Shown here: positions 13,747-27,118 of the stretch, piece by piece
Numbering within the stretch: position 1 is the first letter of the stretch
Layout: each line of letters opens with the position of its first letter
From: Omphiscola glabra
Taxonomy: Eukaryota; Mollusca; Gastropoda; Lymnaeidae
Direction: 5' to 3'
DNA: 64,000 nt
Assembly: GCA_964017045.1 (NCBI GenBank)
Contig: OZ024798.1
Location: forward strand, 30,556,347 to 30,620,346
Notes under the pieces: model-generated
Seen by the model: the letters and a program-made list of their open reading frames with translations, nothing else
The model's database searches: none
Told to the model about the DNA's origin: nothing
Made by a program: the position numbers and the translations under genes

Positions 13747-14902
13747 GTCTAAAGAAAACCCATATTCAACAAGTCTAAAGAAAACCCATGTTCAACAAGT
13801 CTAAAGAAAACCCATGTTCAACTAGTCTAAAGAAAACCCATGTTCAACTAGTCTAAAGAAAACCCATGTTCAACTAGTCTAAAGAAAACCCATGTTCAAC
13901 AAGTCTAAAGAAAACCCATGTTCAACTAGTCTAAAGAAAACCCATGTTCAACAAGTCTAAAGAAAACCCATGTTCAACTAGTCTAAAGAAAACCCATGTT
14001 CAACAAGTCTAAAGAAAACCCATGTTCAACTAGTCTAAAGAAAACCCATGTTCAACTAGTCTAAAGAAAACCCATGTTCAACTAGTCTAAAGAAAACCCA
14101 TGTTCAACTAGTCTAAAGAAAACCCATGTTCAACTAGTCTAAAGAAAACCCATGTTCAACTAGTCTAAAGAAAACCCATGTTCAACTAGTCTAAAGAAAA
14201 CCCATGTTCAACTAGTCTAAAGAAAACCCATGTTCAACTAGTCTAAAGAAAACCCATGTTCAACTAGTCTAAAGAAAACCCATGTTCAACAAGTCTAAAG
14301 AAAACCCATGTTCAACTAGTCTAAAGAAAACCCATGTTCAACTAGTCTAAAGAAAACCCATGTTCAACTAGTCTAAAGAAAACCCATGTTCAACAAGTCT
14401 AAAGAAAACCCATGTTCAACTAGTCTAAAGAAAACCCATGTTCAACTAGTCTAAAGAAAACCCATGTTCAACTAGTCTAAAGAAAACCCATGTTCAACTA
14501 GTCTAAAGAAAACCCATGTTCAACTAGTCTAAAGAAAACCCATGTTCAACTAATCTAAAGAAAACCCATGTTCAACTAGTCTAAAGAAAACCCATGTTCA
14601 ACTAGTCTAAAGAAAACCCATGTTCAACTAGTCTAAAGAAAACCCATGTTCAACTAGTCTAAAGAAAACCCATGTTCAACAAGTCTAAAGAAAACCCATG
14701 TTCAACTAGTCTAAAGAAAACCCATGTTCAACAAGTCTAAAGAAAACCCATGTTCAACTAGTCTAAAGAAAACCCATGTTCAACTAGTCTAAAGAAAACC
14801 CATGTTCAACTAGTCTAAAGAAAACCCATGTTCAACTAGTCTAAAGAAAACCCATGTTCAACTAGTCTAAAGAAAACCCATGTTCAACTAGTCTAAAGAA
14901 AA
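13747..14902. repeat. 26-bp minisatellite, about 44 copies
   Basis: Unit begins ctaaagaaaacccatgttca, then act/aagt. Almost all copies are identical except one T/A site, so half-site ACTAGT is present in most units. Very homogeneous, hence recently amplified or homogenised. Confidence 0.97.
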
Positions 14903-17824
14903 TAGTGTATCTTTATTCTGTGTGCTGTGCCGCTGTTTTGAAAGGGATTCAAATGGCGTCCCCAGAGCCTGGTTTTAAATTGGTGTGCAGCTGGTCTTAA
15001 ATCTAATATTAACTAATTACAAGAGTCATCTGTCAAACACTTAAAATAGGAGTTTTGGCTCAGCATAATGAGAAATAAAAAAACAAAACAAATATCAATG
15101 GTGATATAAATCAAGCTTTTGGGTTGTTTTTGACTTGAATGGGAACATATAGTTAGAATTTATGTATGAGCATGTCACATTCATTTTCACTTTAGTTTCT
15201 GACATAACCTCCATCAAGAAAATCAATTTTTCTTCTTGATTTATTTAAAGATTAATGATTATTGACAAGTTTAGTCAATATAATTGTGAGAACCAGTAAA
15301 GAAAAGTTAATCACAAATTTTATCACAAGCCTAAATGTTTGTACAACATCATATACAATTGTCTCAGGTAATGATGAGTTATATGTATTTGTTGAAACAC
15401 AAACTGATACTGAGTGTCTTACTAAAGATCAGTTTCCAATTTTTCCAAAATTAAGCCATTCAATTAACATAAACAGACAACTACAATTTAAAGTGTTTTA
15501 CTGTGCAAATATTGTACATTGTGGACCAGTAAGTTTCAAATAAAAAATTCCAATTAAATTAATTTATGTTCTTAAAGAAAAGTTTAAATCTCTGTAATTT
15601 AAATTAGAATGCATTAAAATTCCAATAGATTTTTTGAGAGTGTGCACAGATTCGAATAACCTAGACTAAGATGAGATGAATACAAAATTTTTTTGTTAAT
15701 TTCAACTTCGCCTATTATTTTTACAGTAATAGAATTAAAATTTCTTTTCACATGATTTTTTTCTAATTTATTTTTTTGGTCTGATTTTTAAAAATGTAAT
15801 AAAATGGACTTTTTGTCTCAGTTGATATTTTGCAAAAATGTGCTAATTTTTTAAGATGCAATTTTTAAGAATAGGTTTTTGTGACAACCATGAAATAATA
15901 TGTTTGTTTAAGTACAATGTATAACTACCTTTATGTGAAGAGACTTGAAAGTTCTAACTTAAATTATTTTAAAAGATATTAGACATTAAAAATCCATATT
16001 TAATCTAACAATACAGTCAAGTGCAACTGATGTCCTTAGAAACGGTTTCAAACTTCCATTAAACCTTTTTAATTTTTATCTGTGGAATGGTAGGCATTTT
16101 ACATGCCCCTAATTCTCAGACTTAAATCTCTTCATACTCTTTTGCACAGGTTCTTAACCAGTGATGCCTGGAACCCAAGGGGTTATGGTGTGCAGTGCCA
16201 TTGTATGCTGGAAGACAAACATATTTTTAGCTAAAACACATGAAGTGCCAAATAATATCTGCTAAAATTAATTGAAAAATGTATGCCTAATGTTTTATTA
16301 GCTAATAACAGAAGAAAAAAAAATTGTACTAATAACAAACGAAAACAAAAGAGAGCTATACAATTTAAAAATCACTAAACTTTTTTATTTTGTATTGGAA
16401 AAGGAAGGAAGGCATAATAAGTCAGGAATGAGAAAAGGCCTGGTAAAGATAACTTTTAAAAAGTTAATTAGCACTACTTATTCATCAGCTAAACTTTCAG
16501 TTCTGTGGATCAACTTTTTAGCGGCATGTCAAAAAAATGTTTAAATAAAAAGTTATCATTATTGTCAAAGACAATGATGAAGATTAACAATTATTTATGC
16601 ATAATAAAAAATTCAATTTAGAAATATTATTGTGTATATAATATGTATATAATATAATGTGCAGGATTTTTCCTCTTACAAACTAAGACTGGTTAGATCT
16701 TACATAACAGTTTGATTTAACATTATTAGTCTATGTGTCTATGAGTGCAATCTTGCTGCTATCTCTAAGACTATAGTTAAAGTGTCCTTAATATTACTAA
16801 TGTCATTTGGCTCTTCTTCTTGAATTTATCAATTATATTGTAATTTATAATATCAAATGTCAAGCTACAAAAAAGTAATTAATAATATTATAGAAACTAA
16901 ATCTACAATATTTTTAGAACAGCTATACTATGGCATTATAGTATTTATAGTCTACAATAAAGGCCTGCTACTGATAAATTGTATATTATCTGATATTTTT
17001 ATAATTTTATTCAAGTACGAGCACGATGTTAAATAAGTAAGTAGGCCTAAGTGAGGGTGTTATAAAACCATGACTTACTAACTTAAACTTAATACTATAA
17101 CTTCTAAGTAATCTTAATTAAATGTTAATCTTAGTCTTAGTATGCTACTGTCACTGTTAATAACAAACTAAGGACTAAGACTAAGAGTTAAGACTGACTG
17201 AGTGACCAGTGACAGCTTGTCGACTTTGCTAAGAAGGGTACTATGGTCTATGCTGGTGTTTGATTTTAAATTGATGAAGATTTATTTTTATAACCTTAAA
17301 ATTTGTATTAATATGTGTTTCTTTGTAAATTTCAAATAAATAGGCCTATAGGCCTAGTCAAGCTGTTATGTAGCGTTTAGACTGTGTTGATTGTAGACAT
17401 TGTAGTGATACTTGTTTCGATGCCAGATTTTCGATGCTACTAACACTAACTAACATTTAGTGAACAGTTAACTACCTATTGACAAGGAAAGGGATAAAAT
17501 AAATGATATTTTGTTAACTTTTTAATAATAATAGAAGAACAACTTAATAAAAAAAATTTAAATAGAATAAAGATTTTCTCAATTGAAACTCTTCTCGGAC
17601 TTCTTATGCTCAGTTCAAACGAATCATATTGATATTGTCTTCAAATTTCGCGTCAAATTTCTTTTTGAATTCATTATTATTATTTTATTTCACTACTTAT
17701 TGATTAAGTTATTGAGTTGAAAAAAAAGAAATTTGACGATAACTTGTTTGTGTAAAATGACCAATAGAAACCGTTAATTTACACTCACACCCAACAAAAA
17801 ACAACAACAAACAAACACACACAA
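14903..17824. other. AT-rich unique sequence, no gene supported
   Basis: Long AT-rich stretch. The frame at 15262-15543 (93 codons from a TTG) has no known motif and no splice context. Short AGGCCTA words recur near 17040 and 17341-17357 (TAGGCCTATAGGCCTA is palindromic). Nothing else recognised. Confidence 0.5.
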
Positions 17825-18115
17825 AATTCGACCAAACTTCCGTTCGAACAAACTTACGTTAATCGATCAAAATTCCGTTCGAACAAATTTCCATTTGATC
17901 AAACTTCCGTTCGATCAAAATTCCGTTCGACCAAACTTCCGTTCGATCAAAATTCCGTTCGACCAAACTTCCGTTCGATCAAAATTCCGTTCGACCAAAC
18001 TTCCGTTCGATCAAATTTCCTTTCGACCAAACTTCCGTTCGATCAAAATTCCGTTCGACCAAACTTCCGTCGATCAATTTTCCGTCGACGAAATTTCTTT
18101 CGATCAAATTTCCGG
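17825..18115. repeat. 16-bp minisatellite (right copy of an inverted pair)
   Basis: Units aaacttccgttcgatc and aaaattccgttcgacc, the reverse complement of the array at 1262-1521. Confidence 0.95.
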
Positions 18116-18365
18116 ATACGGGAGAGACTGTCGCCTTATTTTCTTACAAATATAGATCAATTGTCTTCCTTAAAAGAGGGATTTTTTCGTTGTTGATTTC
18201 TTTCACACTGATCCAGCCTTCTGACAGTTCATCAATTTTTTTTGTGTGGCTGAAAACTGTCGCAGGGAAAAATGGCGTCGAAAGTCGATTGTACTAGCCT
18301 GGACAATTGTTGAACTGTCATTGAAAATAATTAGACTTCAAATAAGCTCCTTAGATTCAATATTT

Positions 18366-19015
18366 GGGTAAATACCGTGGATGGTTAAACTCAAGGATAC
18401 AATACACTGAACAGTTAAATTGGAGGATAAATACAGTGAACGGTTAAATTCGAGGATAAAATATAGTGGGCGGTTAATTTCAAGGATAAAATATAGTGGG
18501 CGGTTAAATTCAAGCATAAAATATAGTGGGCGGTTCAATTCGAGGATAAAATATAGTGGGCGGTTAAATTCAAGCATAAAATATAGTGGGCGGTTAAATT
18601 CGAGGATAAAATATGATGGGCGGTTAAATTCGAGGATATGTACACTGGGCGGTTAAATTCGAGGATAAAATACACAGGCCTGTAAAATTTGAGGATAAAA
18701 TACAGATGGCGGCCAAATTCGAGGATAAAATACAGTGGGTGGTTAAATTCTAGGATAAAATGTAATGGGCGGTTAAATTTGAGGATGAAATACAAAGGGC
18801 GGTGAAATTCCAGGATAAAATACACAGGCCTGTAAAATTTGAGGATAAAATACAGATGGCGGCTAAATTCGAGGATAAAATACAGTGGGTGGTTAAATTC
18901 TAGGATAAAATGTAATGGGCGGTTAAATTTGAGGATGAAATACACAGGGCGGTGAAATTCCAGGATAAAATACACATGGGCGGTTAAATTCGAGGATAAA
19001 AAACAGTGGGCTGTT
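18366..19015. repeat. 30-bp minisatellite with a longer-period internal duplication
   Basis: Unit contains gggcggttaaattcgaggat then aaaatata. From about 18660 a block of about 155 bp containing cacaggcctgtaaaatttga is itself repeated near 18820. Confidence 0.93.
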
Positions 19016-19202
19016 AATTTGATCAATAAATTATGGTGATTTAAAAAATGGATAACACACGCCAAACTAAATCCCCTCTGTCACTTATTTTAATGAAAAA
19101 TGATAAACAGTACTTTTTATAATTGAAATAGTTCCTTTGAAAAAGGAAACGAGCTTTGCAGGGACACTAACTACCCCGACTGATTCCCCCACTCTCTGAC
19201 CG

Positions 19203-19441
19203 ATAAACAATGCTGCTGGCCGCCGTCCATGGCTTGTCATGTAAAAGTTCTGGGGTGGGTGGGGTGAATATGCATTAGTTTTTGTTTTGTCTCTATACAG
19301 CTGTTCTTTATTACATAAATGTATTTTATTTTATTGTCACGATTATGTCTCTTTTGCTAATATTTTTTTATGTACAGCGCGGTGAGCCTAGCCCTAGGCT
19401 GGGTTCCGCGCTATATAAGACACTTAATAATAATAATAATA
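19203..19441 (+). mobile_element. 239-bp LINE/SINE-like tail repeat, copy 1
   Basis: Highly similar along its length to 50998-51236. Both contain TCCATGGCTTGTCATGTAAA, a bipartite stem-loop near the 3' end and an (AAT)n tail. The stem-loop at 19376-19412 has a 7-bp outer stem (AGCGCGG with CCGCGCT) and a 7-bp inner stem (AGCCTAG with CTAGGCT). This is the kind of 3' hairpin recognised by LINE reverse transcriptases. No coding capacity. Confidence 0.75.
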
Positions 19442-19640
19442 ACTAAAACACGCAACTTCTGATGGCTGAAGGTCATTAAAAAAAGCTTAACCTCTGAGCT
19501 CTGAAGGTCACTAACAAAAGACTTCATCTCTGAAGGTCATTAACTAAAACGCTTAACCTTTGATATCTGAAGGTCACTAACTAAAACACTTAACTTATAA
19601 TGTCTGAAGGTCACTAAAAACGCTTACCCTCTGACCTCTG
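19442..19640. repeat. Degenerate 38-40-bp repeat
   Basis: About five imperfect copies of ctgaaggtcactaactaaaa followed by cgcttaacctctga. Confidence 0.8.
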
Positions 19641-19787
19641 AACGATTGCAATGCGTTTGGACGCCTAAAGCCTGTGTCTATTACCGCATGTGATTTTGGT
19701 GGCGTCGCTAGAGTTAGCGCCATCCGGGACGGGCCAAGCATTTTAACGCCGTCTTCCATGAACAAAACTCTGCGTTTGGCCAAAAAA

Positions 19788-20525
19788 AATGCCACCCCCA
19801 TATTAGGACAAATGCCACACCCCATATTAGGACAAATGCCGCCCCCATATTAGGACAAATGCCGCCCCCATATTAGGACAAATGCCGCCCCCATATTAGG
19901 ACAAATGCCACCCCATATTAGGACAAATGCCACACCCCATATTAGGACAAATGCCGCCCCCATATTAGGACAAATGACGCCCCCATATTAGGACAAATGA
20001 CGCCCCCATATTAGGACAAATGCCGCCCCATATTAGGACAAATGCCGCCCCCATATTAGGACAAATGCCGCCCCCATATTAGGACAAATGCCGCCCCCAT
20101 ATTAGGACAAATGCCACCCCCCATATTAGGACAAATGCCGCCCCATATTAGGACAAATGCCGCCCCCATATTGGGACAAATGCCACCCCCATATTAGGAC
20201 AAATGCCACCCCCATATTAGGACAAATGCCGCCTCCATATTAGGACAAATGCCGCCCCCATATTAGGACAAATGCCGCCCCCATATTAGGACAAATGCCG
20301 CCCCCATATTAGGACAAATGCCAACCCCCATATTAGGACAAATGCCGCCCCGATATTAGGACAAATGCCGCCCCCATATTAGGACAAATGCCGCCCCCAT
20401 ATTAGGACAAATGCCGCCGCCATATTAGGACAAATGCCGCCCCTATATTAGGACAAATGCCGCCCCTATATTAGGACAAATGCCGCCCCCATATTAGGAC
20501 AAATGCCGCCCCCATATTAGGACAA
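19788..20525. repeat. 23-bp minisatellite, about 32 copies
   Basis: Unit ccccatattaggacaaatgc plus cgc. Variants are mostly in the C run (ccgcccc, ccacccc). Confidence 0.97.
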
Positions 20526-20617
20526 TAGCCCTTCCCTTCGTGTCAACAATTAGCTTCAAGTTTGATTTGTTTCTTACTGGGACGATACAACATTTTCCTC
20601 ATATTTGTTTTTTTTTT

Positions 20618-20866
20618 AAATAGCTCGTAGCGGGTCAAGTGGTCAAATAGCTCGTAGCGGGTCAAGTGGTCAAATAGCTCGTAGCGGGTCAAGTGGTCAA
20701 ATAGCTCGTAGCGGGTCAAGTGGTCAAATAGCTCGTAGCGGGTCAAGTGGTCAAATAGCTCGTAGCGGGTCAAGTGGTCAAATAGCTCGTAGCGGGTCAA
20801 GTGGTCAAATAGCTCGTAGCGGGTCAAGTGGTCAAATAGCTCGTAGCGGGTCAAGTGGTCAAATAG
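20618..20866. repeat. 27-bp minisatellite, 9 identical copies
   Basis: Unit agctcgtagcgggtcaagtg then gtcaaat. The copies are identical, and on the minus strand translate to FDHLTRYEL repeats in a 136-codon frame that starts with GTG. No gene is supported. Confidence 0.95.
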
Positions 20867-21349
20867 TCTGAAATAATGCTGTTTATTTTCTGTTGCTATT
20901 ACTGTAAGGGTTTTACAGTAGCGCAGCACCAGAAGCAGAAAGAGAACAAACACGACACGTAATTTCCCATTTGGCAGCCCACACTACCGTTATGATCAAA
21001 ACATATCTGTATCGACATTTGCTTCATCGTCATATGTTGTCAACTCACAAACCCCGCCCCCCTCCCCCCCCCCCCAAACTTATTGGTAAAAACAATTTAA
21101 ACTATTTTGTTAATCGTATGATTGGCCATAAAAAAGACGCCTGTTTACATATTCAGAAATAAATACTCTCAGCTGGACACTTTCAGATTGGAAATGTCTT
21201 TTTTTTTTTTTTGTAAATCATTAAAGTAATCTCTGCACTTTAAGTCTTGGTTAGATTTTGCTACCAAATTTTTTTTTTTTTTTTTTTTTTTTTAGACATA
21301 TTGATGACGACACAGTTCTGCGATGTAATTTTGAGACAAATTCATTCAA

Positions 21350-22325
21350 CTCTTACCAGCTTGAGTGCAATCCACATTTCCTAAACATTCAACATCTCGG
21401 ATGAGTGCAATAAACATTTCCTAAACATTCAACATCTCGGATGAGTGCAATCCACATTTCCTAATCCTTAAACATCTCGGATGAGTGCAATCCACATTTC
21501 TTAAACATTCAACATCTCGGATGAGTGCAATCCACATTCCCTAAACATTCAACATCTCGGATGAGTGCAATCCACATTTCCTAAACATTCAACATCTCGG
21601 ATGAGTGCAATCCACATTTCCTAAGCTTTCAACATCTCGGATTAGTGCAATCCACATTTCCTAAATTTTCAACATCTCGGATGAGTGCAATCCACATTTC
21701 CCTAAACATTCAACACCTCGGATGAGTGCAATCCACATTTCTTAAACATTCAACACCTTGGATGAGTGCAATCCACATTTCTTAAACATTCAACATCTCG
21801 GATGAGTGCAATCCACATTTCCTAAACATTCAACACATCGGATGAGTGCAATCCACATTTCCTAAACTTTCAACATCTCGGATGAGTGCAAAACACATTT
21901 TACTAAACATTCAACATCTCGGATGAGTGCAAACCACATTTCCTAAACATTCAACATCTCGAATGAGTGCAATTCACATTTCCTAAACATTTAACATCTC
22001 GGATGAGTGCAATCCACACTCCATAAACATTCAAAATCTCGGATGAGTGCAATCCACATTTCCTAAACATTCAACATCTCGGATGAGTGCAATCCACATT
22101 TCCTAAACATCAACATCTCGGATGAGTGCAAACCACATTTTCCTAAACATTCAACATCTCGGATGAGTGCAAACCACATTTTCCTAAACATTCAACACCT
22201 CTGATGAGTGCAATCCACATTTCCTAAACATTCAACACCTCTGAGGAGTGCAAACCACATTTTCCTAAACATTCAACATCTCGGATGAGTGCAAACCACA
22301 TTTTCCTAAACATTCAACATCTCGG
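21350..22325. repeat. 40-bp minisatellite, about 24 copies
   Basis: Unit aacatctcggatgagtgcaa then tccacatttcctaaacattc. Copies differ at scattered positions, so this array is older than its neighbours. Confidence 0.96.
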
Positions 22326-23205
22326 ATAATATACGATGCTATTCCTTTTTAATTATAGTTTGTTTCCGTCTTGAGAATGGCGGGTCATTAAAACCGCAGC
22401 GAAATGCTCTTGCGATCTCTTGAAACTTAAAGACAGCATAAGTTGCAAACTATTTGCAAAGTGTGCAGTAACCAGGTGAATTTCACTATTCGAATATGAC
22501 GGTTGGTTCCAAGCTCAATGATCATTGACACTTGAACATTCACTTATTATCGTCTTTGGATCTTCCCAATTCTAACACGCAGCTAAGTAGAAGCGTTGAC
22601 ACAATTATATTCTAAAGCTTGTGTTCTTTTGGTGAGTGGCAGCGGTTAAGTGGCAGAGTTGTGCGTCGTAGCCTCCGACCAAATTCACATCCGCCATCTT
22701 GAAATCAAAGGATCCGCCATCTTGTGTGACGGCGGGATCAAAGCAGCAAACCAAAGACTAAATTCTACTACGGACGTTAGGATTATACATGAACGCTTGG
22801 AGCGCCATTCTAAACTCTGTTAAATGTGTCAAGAACCTGACAGCTATTCTGACCACACAATGATTCACTCAAGAACCCAAGAGCTACTCTGACCACACAA
22901 TGATTCACCGAACACTTAGCAACAGACCAATTAAGGGGGAACAACAAAAACTCAAAGATCTTCAGGACTGAGATCAACATGTGCAAAACAGCCGAAACAA
23001 ATTTCCATTTATTTGGATCACTATAAGAATTTAATCTTATCTTAAATTTGTTACAATAACTTACTCAGACTTTTAAAAAAATGGATGAAATAGTAGAACA
23101 AGGTATGTGGAGGCTTGAGTCAAAAGACAGGACAATAAGATGTCAACGTTTCGGCTAAGAGACTTCCTCCGCAAAAACGTCATTCATTGATGTTTCAAAA
23201 ATTGG
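22326..23205. other. Unique sequence, no gene recognised
   Basis: Contains two copies of tccgccatcttg (about 22689 and 22710) and two copies of a sequence with gaccacacaatgattcac near 22850 and 22890. A degenerate hammerhead-like motif is at 23144-23172 (see findings). Confidence 0.5.
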
Positions 23206-23366
23206 CATACAATAATAGTTGCAAACACAAAATAAAAGTGTGATTAGATCGTGTTTATTGAATGTATATCTCGTCTTACACTAACTGAATAATAGTTGCA
23301 AACACAAAATAAAAGTGTGATTAGATCGTGTTTATTGAATGTATATCTCGTCTTACACTAACTGAA
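23206..23366. repeat. Tandem duplication, about 78 bp x 2
   Basis: Two copies containing aataatagttgcaaacacaa and gtttattgaatgtatatctc, almost identical. Confidence 0.93.
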
Positions 23367-23441
23367 TAATAGTGTTATCTCTTTAATAAAGTCTCTACTA
23401 TTATATTTCTTTAGCTTCACAAAGACTGACGTGTTTGTTGT

Positions 23442-23590
23442 TAAATGGTGATGACATTGTCTGTAGAATCATTTCTCAACCTGATTGATGACATTGTCTG
23501 TAGAATCATTTCTCAACCTGATTGATGACATTGTCTGTAGAATCATTTCTCAACCTGATTGATGACATTGTCTGTAGAATCATTTCTAAT
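23442..23590. repeat. 37-bp repeat, about 4 copies
   Basis: Unit gatgacattgtctgtagaat then catttctcaacctgatt. Confidence 0.95.
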
Positions 23591-24225
23591 CTTAATTGCA
23601 CTTGTGCAAATCTTGACGCGATCCTGCACTAACGCTCTCACTTAATAACAAGTAAGTACATTACTAATTGCACATTCGCAGGTCACCCATCCACTGATTT
23701 GCTTAATTCTCTTTGTTGTAAGTAGACTAAGTTATTTTTGAGTGCCCAAGTCATAAAGGTTAATATAGCGGAGAGTAACAGCTTTCTAGACAGGAAAACC
23801 ACTGTGTTAATCTCTAGTCCCCCGCACTGCTTCAAACCTATTCTTTAGCTATGCATGGTTTACATTTTATTCAACAAAAAAACTGGTCTTTAAAAATAAA
23901 AATATTTTTAAATATGCAAAACTTTATCGATGTTTTTTATTTTCATTATAAGAGTTAAACGACAAGTTTAGTATTCGATGGTGTGGCCGCACGTGTTGGG
24001 CCGGAAAACAAATTAAGTCCAGGTTTTTAAAAAAAGAACGTATTGATTATTGCTCAGTGAGTCGGGCCCCGGGCGTGGGGCCTCGCTTTTATACAGCGCA
24101 GTCGAATTAGCATTGTGATCGGGGGTGGTGGTGGTGGTGAGGGCGCTGGGTGTGGCGGGTCGGGGGCGCACACGTGTGGCAGAAATAATAAAAAATCCAC
24201 GATTGAATCTGTGTTGTGAGCCAGG

Positions 24226-24380
24226 GGTTCAGTGGCAGAGGTGGTATCAGAGAGGGAGCAGATCTCAGTGGCAGAGGTGGTATCAGAGAGGGAGCAGATC
24301 TCAGTGGCAGAGGTGGTATCAGAGAGGGAGCGGATCTCAGTTTCAGAGGCGGTATCAGAGAGGGGGTGGGTCTCAGCTGA
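24226..24380. repeat. 36-bp repeat, about 4 copies
   Basis: Unit gtggcagaggtggtatcaga then gagggagcagatctca. A multiple of three, so several frames stay open; none is called as a gene. Confidence 0.95.
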
Positions 24381-25985
24381 ACAAACCTGGTACAGTAAAA
24401 AATTAACCTCCCTGAGATTTGAGACAAATGAAAGCACATGGCCATGCGAATATTTTGTGACGTAATTCTTGATTGTCTTGTTCTATTAATTTTTTAAAAA
24501 ATTATTTGCAACCGGGCCTTCGTTAATTTACGGACAGTCCGTACAAATTTAACATTAAATGACTGGTCCATAAATTTCCGTAGAAACTTAATGGTGTCAG
24601 TAAAATAACAAGGAAGACTGTTATCGACGTGCAGCAGAACTGGAACTGAAGGCATTCGTTATAAATTGTTAGCTTAAAACTTGTAAAAACATGAGAAGTA
24701 AATAAACACCGATGTGTATGCCCTTAAAGAAACACCGATGTTTATGCCCTTATTGTGCGTGGGAAGAATGATTGTTTATGTTTCACTGTTTGAAAGATAC
24801 TTAGCATGCGAGCAACATCGCCATTTACAGAGATCTAAAGTTGATTCCTTTGCTTGGAGCTGATACTTAGTAATGCAACAATACACCATCCCACGAAATG
24901 GAATGTAGATTTTTGTAGGAAATTCCATCCGGGCAACTTACATGAAGGTAAAGAGAGGGTTGGGGATAAGCAATTGTTGATTTTGTAGCAAGAACTCTTC
25001 TTATGAGCTCCTCATTAAATCCTTTACATTAACTTCGCTATTGTTCGTGGCTGGCTGGCAAAATGTTCGCAGGGCTAATTGACCCACTTCCCGTCAAACG
25101 ATCGAGCTGAAACTTAGCACATTGAATCGCTGCAGACGACAAAACCATTCTTTCAAATGTTCATCACCAACCGGAAGTCCCTTCAATCAGTTTTCCTGTT
25201 TTTAAATGGGATATGAAGGAAATATGATGTCACCGACTTCACGGAATAAACTTCCTATAAGTGCGCTAAATGAGATTCTTTAAAAAAAAAATTATTGTTC
25301 TGTTTTTGTTTCTGAAATAGTTGGTGAAATAAAACGGGGGGGGGGGGTGTAAAAAGCGTGTGGGTCATTAGAATATTAACATAGTTCAGGGGCGTGGAAA
25401 AATATGGGATTGCAAGCCTTGAAGACAGAAGATTGGAGGGACTTATTGGGATTCTTATCATGTGCGTTATTTGTGTGCATTTGTGTCAAATTATCAATCG
25501 CCCCTCCTCCAACCCCCCCCCCCCCCCGAATATTTATAGATATTATATTTTATAAAAACATTTAGACGAAAAACGTTTTTTTTTTTTAGGGGGGGGGGGG
25601 TTTGAAATAACTCATGTCCTGCATTTTGAACTTATATTGTTTTTTCTACATTACACCAAACACGTTCGTTTATGAAAGTTGATTTATCATAACTATCTGA
25701 AATACCACTCAAAAGAAGATAACTGGATGTATGACAGTTAATGTGCTGTTTATCGGCGCAATTTAAGAGTACAAAGTCGATTGCGCTTTATATTAAGGAG
25801 AGCCTTTAAAAATAGTTCATCGAGTTGTTGTTTTTTTTAAAAAACTTATAGTATTTCTTATTCGTTGACCTTAAAAAAATTATAAAATTCCAGTATGTGT
25901 GTGTGACAAAATTAGAACAGTGATTGTGATATTGAGCTGGCCGGCAAACCTTTAATAATAACAACATGATTTCGATATATAAAAG
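24381..25985. other. Unique sequence with homopolymers, no gene recognised
   Basis: Contains C and G runs near 25345, 25515 and 25590 and a twice-used aacaccgatgt word near 24710. No coding signal recognised. Confidence 0.5.
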
Positions 25986-25989
25986 TGAT

Positions 25990-26095
25990 TAGTGGCCCGT
26001 ACACAGGCCGTACAGCTGCCGTACATGAGCGGTACATCAGCAGTACATCAGTCGAACTTTAAACGGTACTTCAGCCGTACATTAGCCGTTGGTCG
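25990..26095. repeat. Degenerate short repeat of CCGTACAT type
   Basis: About nine imperfect copies of an 11-12-bp word such as gccgtacatgag and gcagtacatcag. Confidence 0.7.
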
Positions 26096-26767
26096 CACAT
26101 CCCAATATGTACGAAAAGGCGGATCATTTATATCGGCACCATCGTACAAACAAATGGAAAGTATTTCTTTTACGAAGTGGCTATTGGTACATTTGTACCA
26201 GAATTGAGAGGTTGGGATTAAAAAACGATTTAAAATATTTTTGTTGGATTTATAAGACAAAATGAGGTATCAAATGAAAGATAATTGAATGTACTATACG
26301 TTTGAAATCTTAATTCTTCATTTCTTCATAGCCTTTCTTTTATAAAAAGTTAGCGATGCAATTCGAGCAATGGTTCAGTGTTGGCATAAAGCTTTACAGT
26401 CTTCCCTCAGTTCTGTGATACAACCTCCAAACTTGAAAAGTGTGACAAGCCCCCATAAACAAATGCCTCACCAGCACCTATCCCTCATCCAAAGTGTGCA
26501 TACTCACATGGAAATTTCAAGAATTCTATTATGAGATAGTTCGCCCAGTGCATGTGATTTTCATATGTTATGGGATTATATATTTGCATATTTTTCATAT
26601 TAAAAAAATATATTGACTAAAATATTTTATGTTTTTTAAGAGCATGCTTGCGAGAGGAAAAAAACATGTTCTTGCTTTAAGGTTAGTAGACGTGGATATG
26701 AGTCATTGGATTAAGAACTTAGAACAACGAATATACTCAATTTCTTACAAAGAGATTTTACATTTGA

Positions 26768-27118
26768 ACACTCCATGCACATATAGAGTAACATATTTGC
26801 ACATATAGTGTAACCTATTTGCACATATAGAGTAACCTATTTTGCACATATAGAGTAACCTATTTGCACATATAGAGTAACATATTTGCACATATAGAGT
26901 AACCTATTTGCACATATAGAGTAACATATTTGCACATATAGAGTAACCTATTTGCACATATAGAGTAGCCTATTTGCGCATATAGAGTAACCTATTTGCA
27001 CATATAGAGTAACCTATTTGCGCATTAAGTGTAACCTATTTGCGCATATAGAGTAACCTATTTGCGCATATAGAGTAACCTTTTTGCACATATAGAGCAA
27101 CCTATTTGCACATAGCGT
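26768..27118. repeat. 22-bp minisatellite, about 16 copies
   Basis: Unit gcacatatagagtaacctat plus tt. Confidence 0.96.

Noticed and set aside
15262..15543. 93-codon frame as a possible exon
   Set aside because: Begins at TTG, no recognised motif and no acceptor/donor pair that extends it.
20543..20953. 136-codon frame with FDHLTRYEL repeats and a hydrophobic N-terminus resembling a signal peptide
   Set aside because: Starts with GTG, not ATG, and consists mainly of nine identical 27-bp units. No splice or promoter context.
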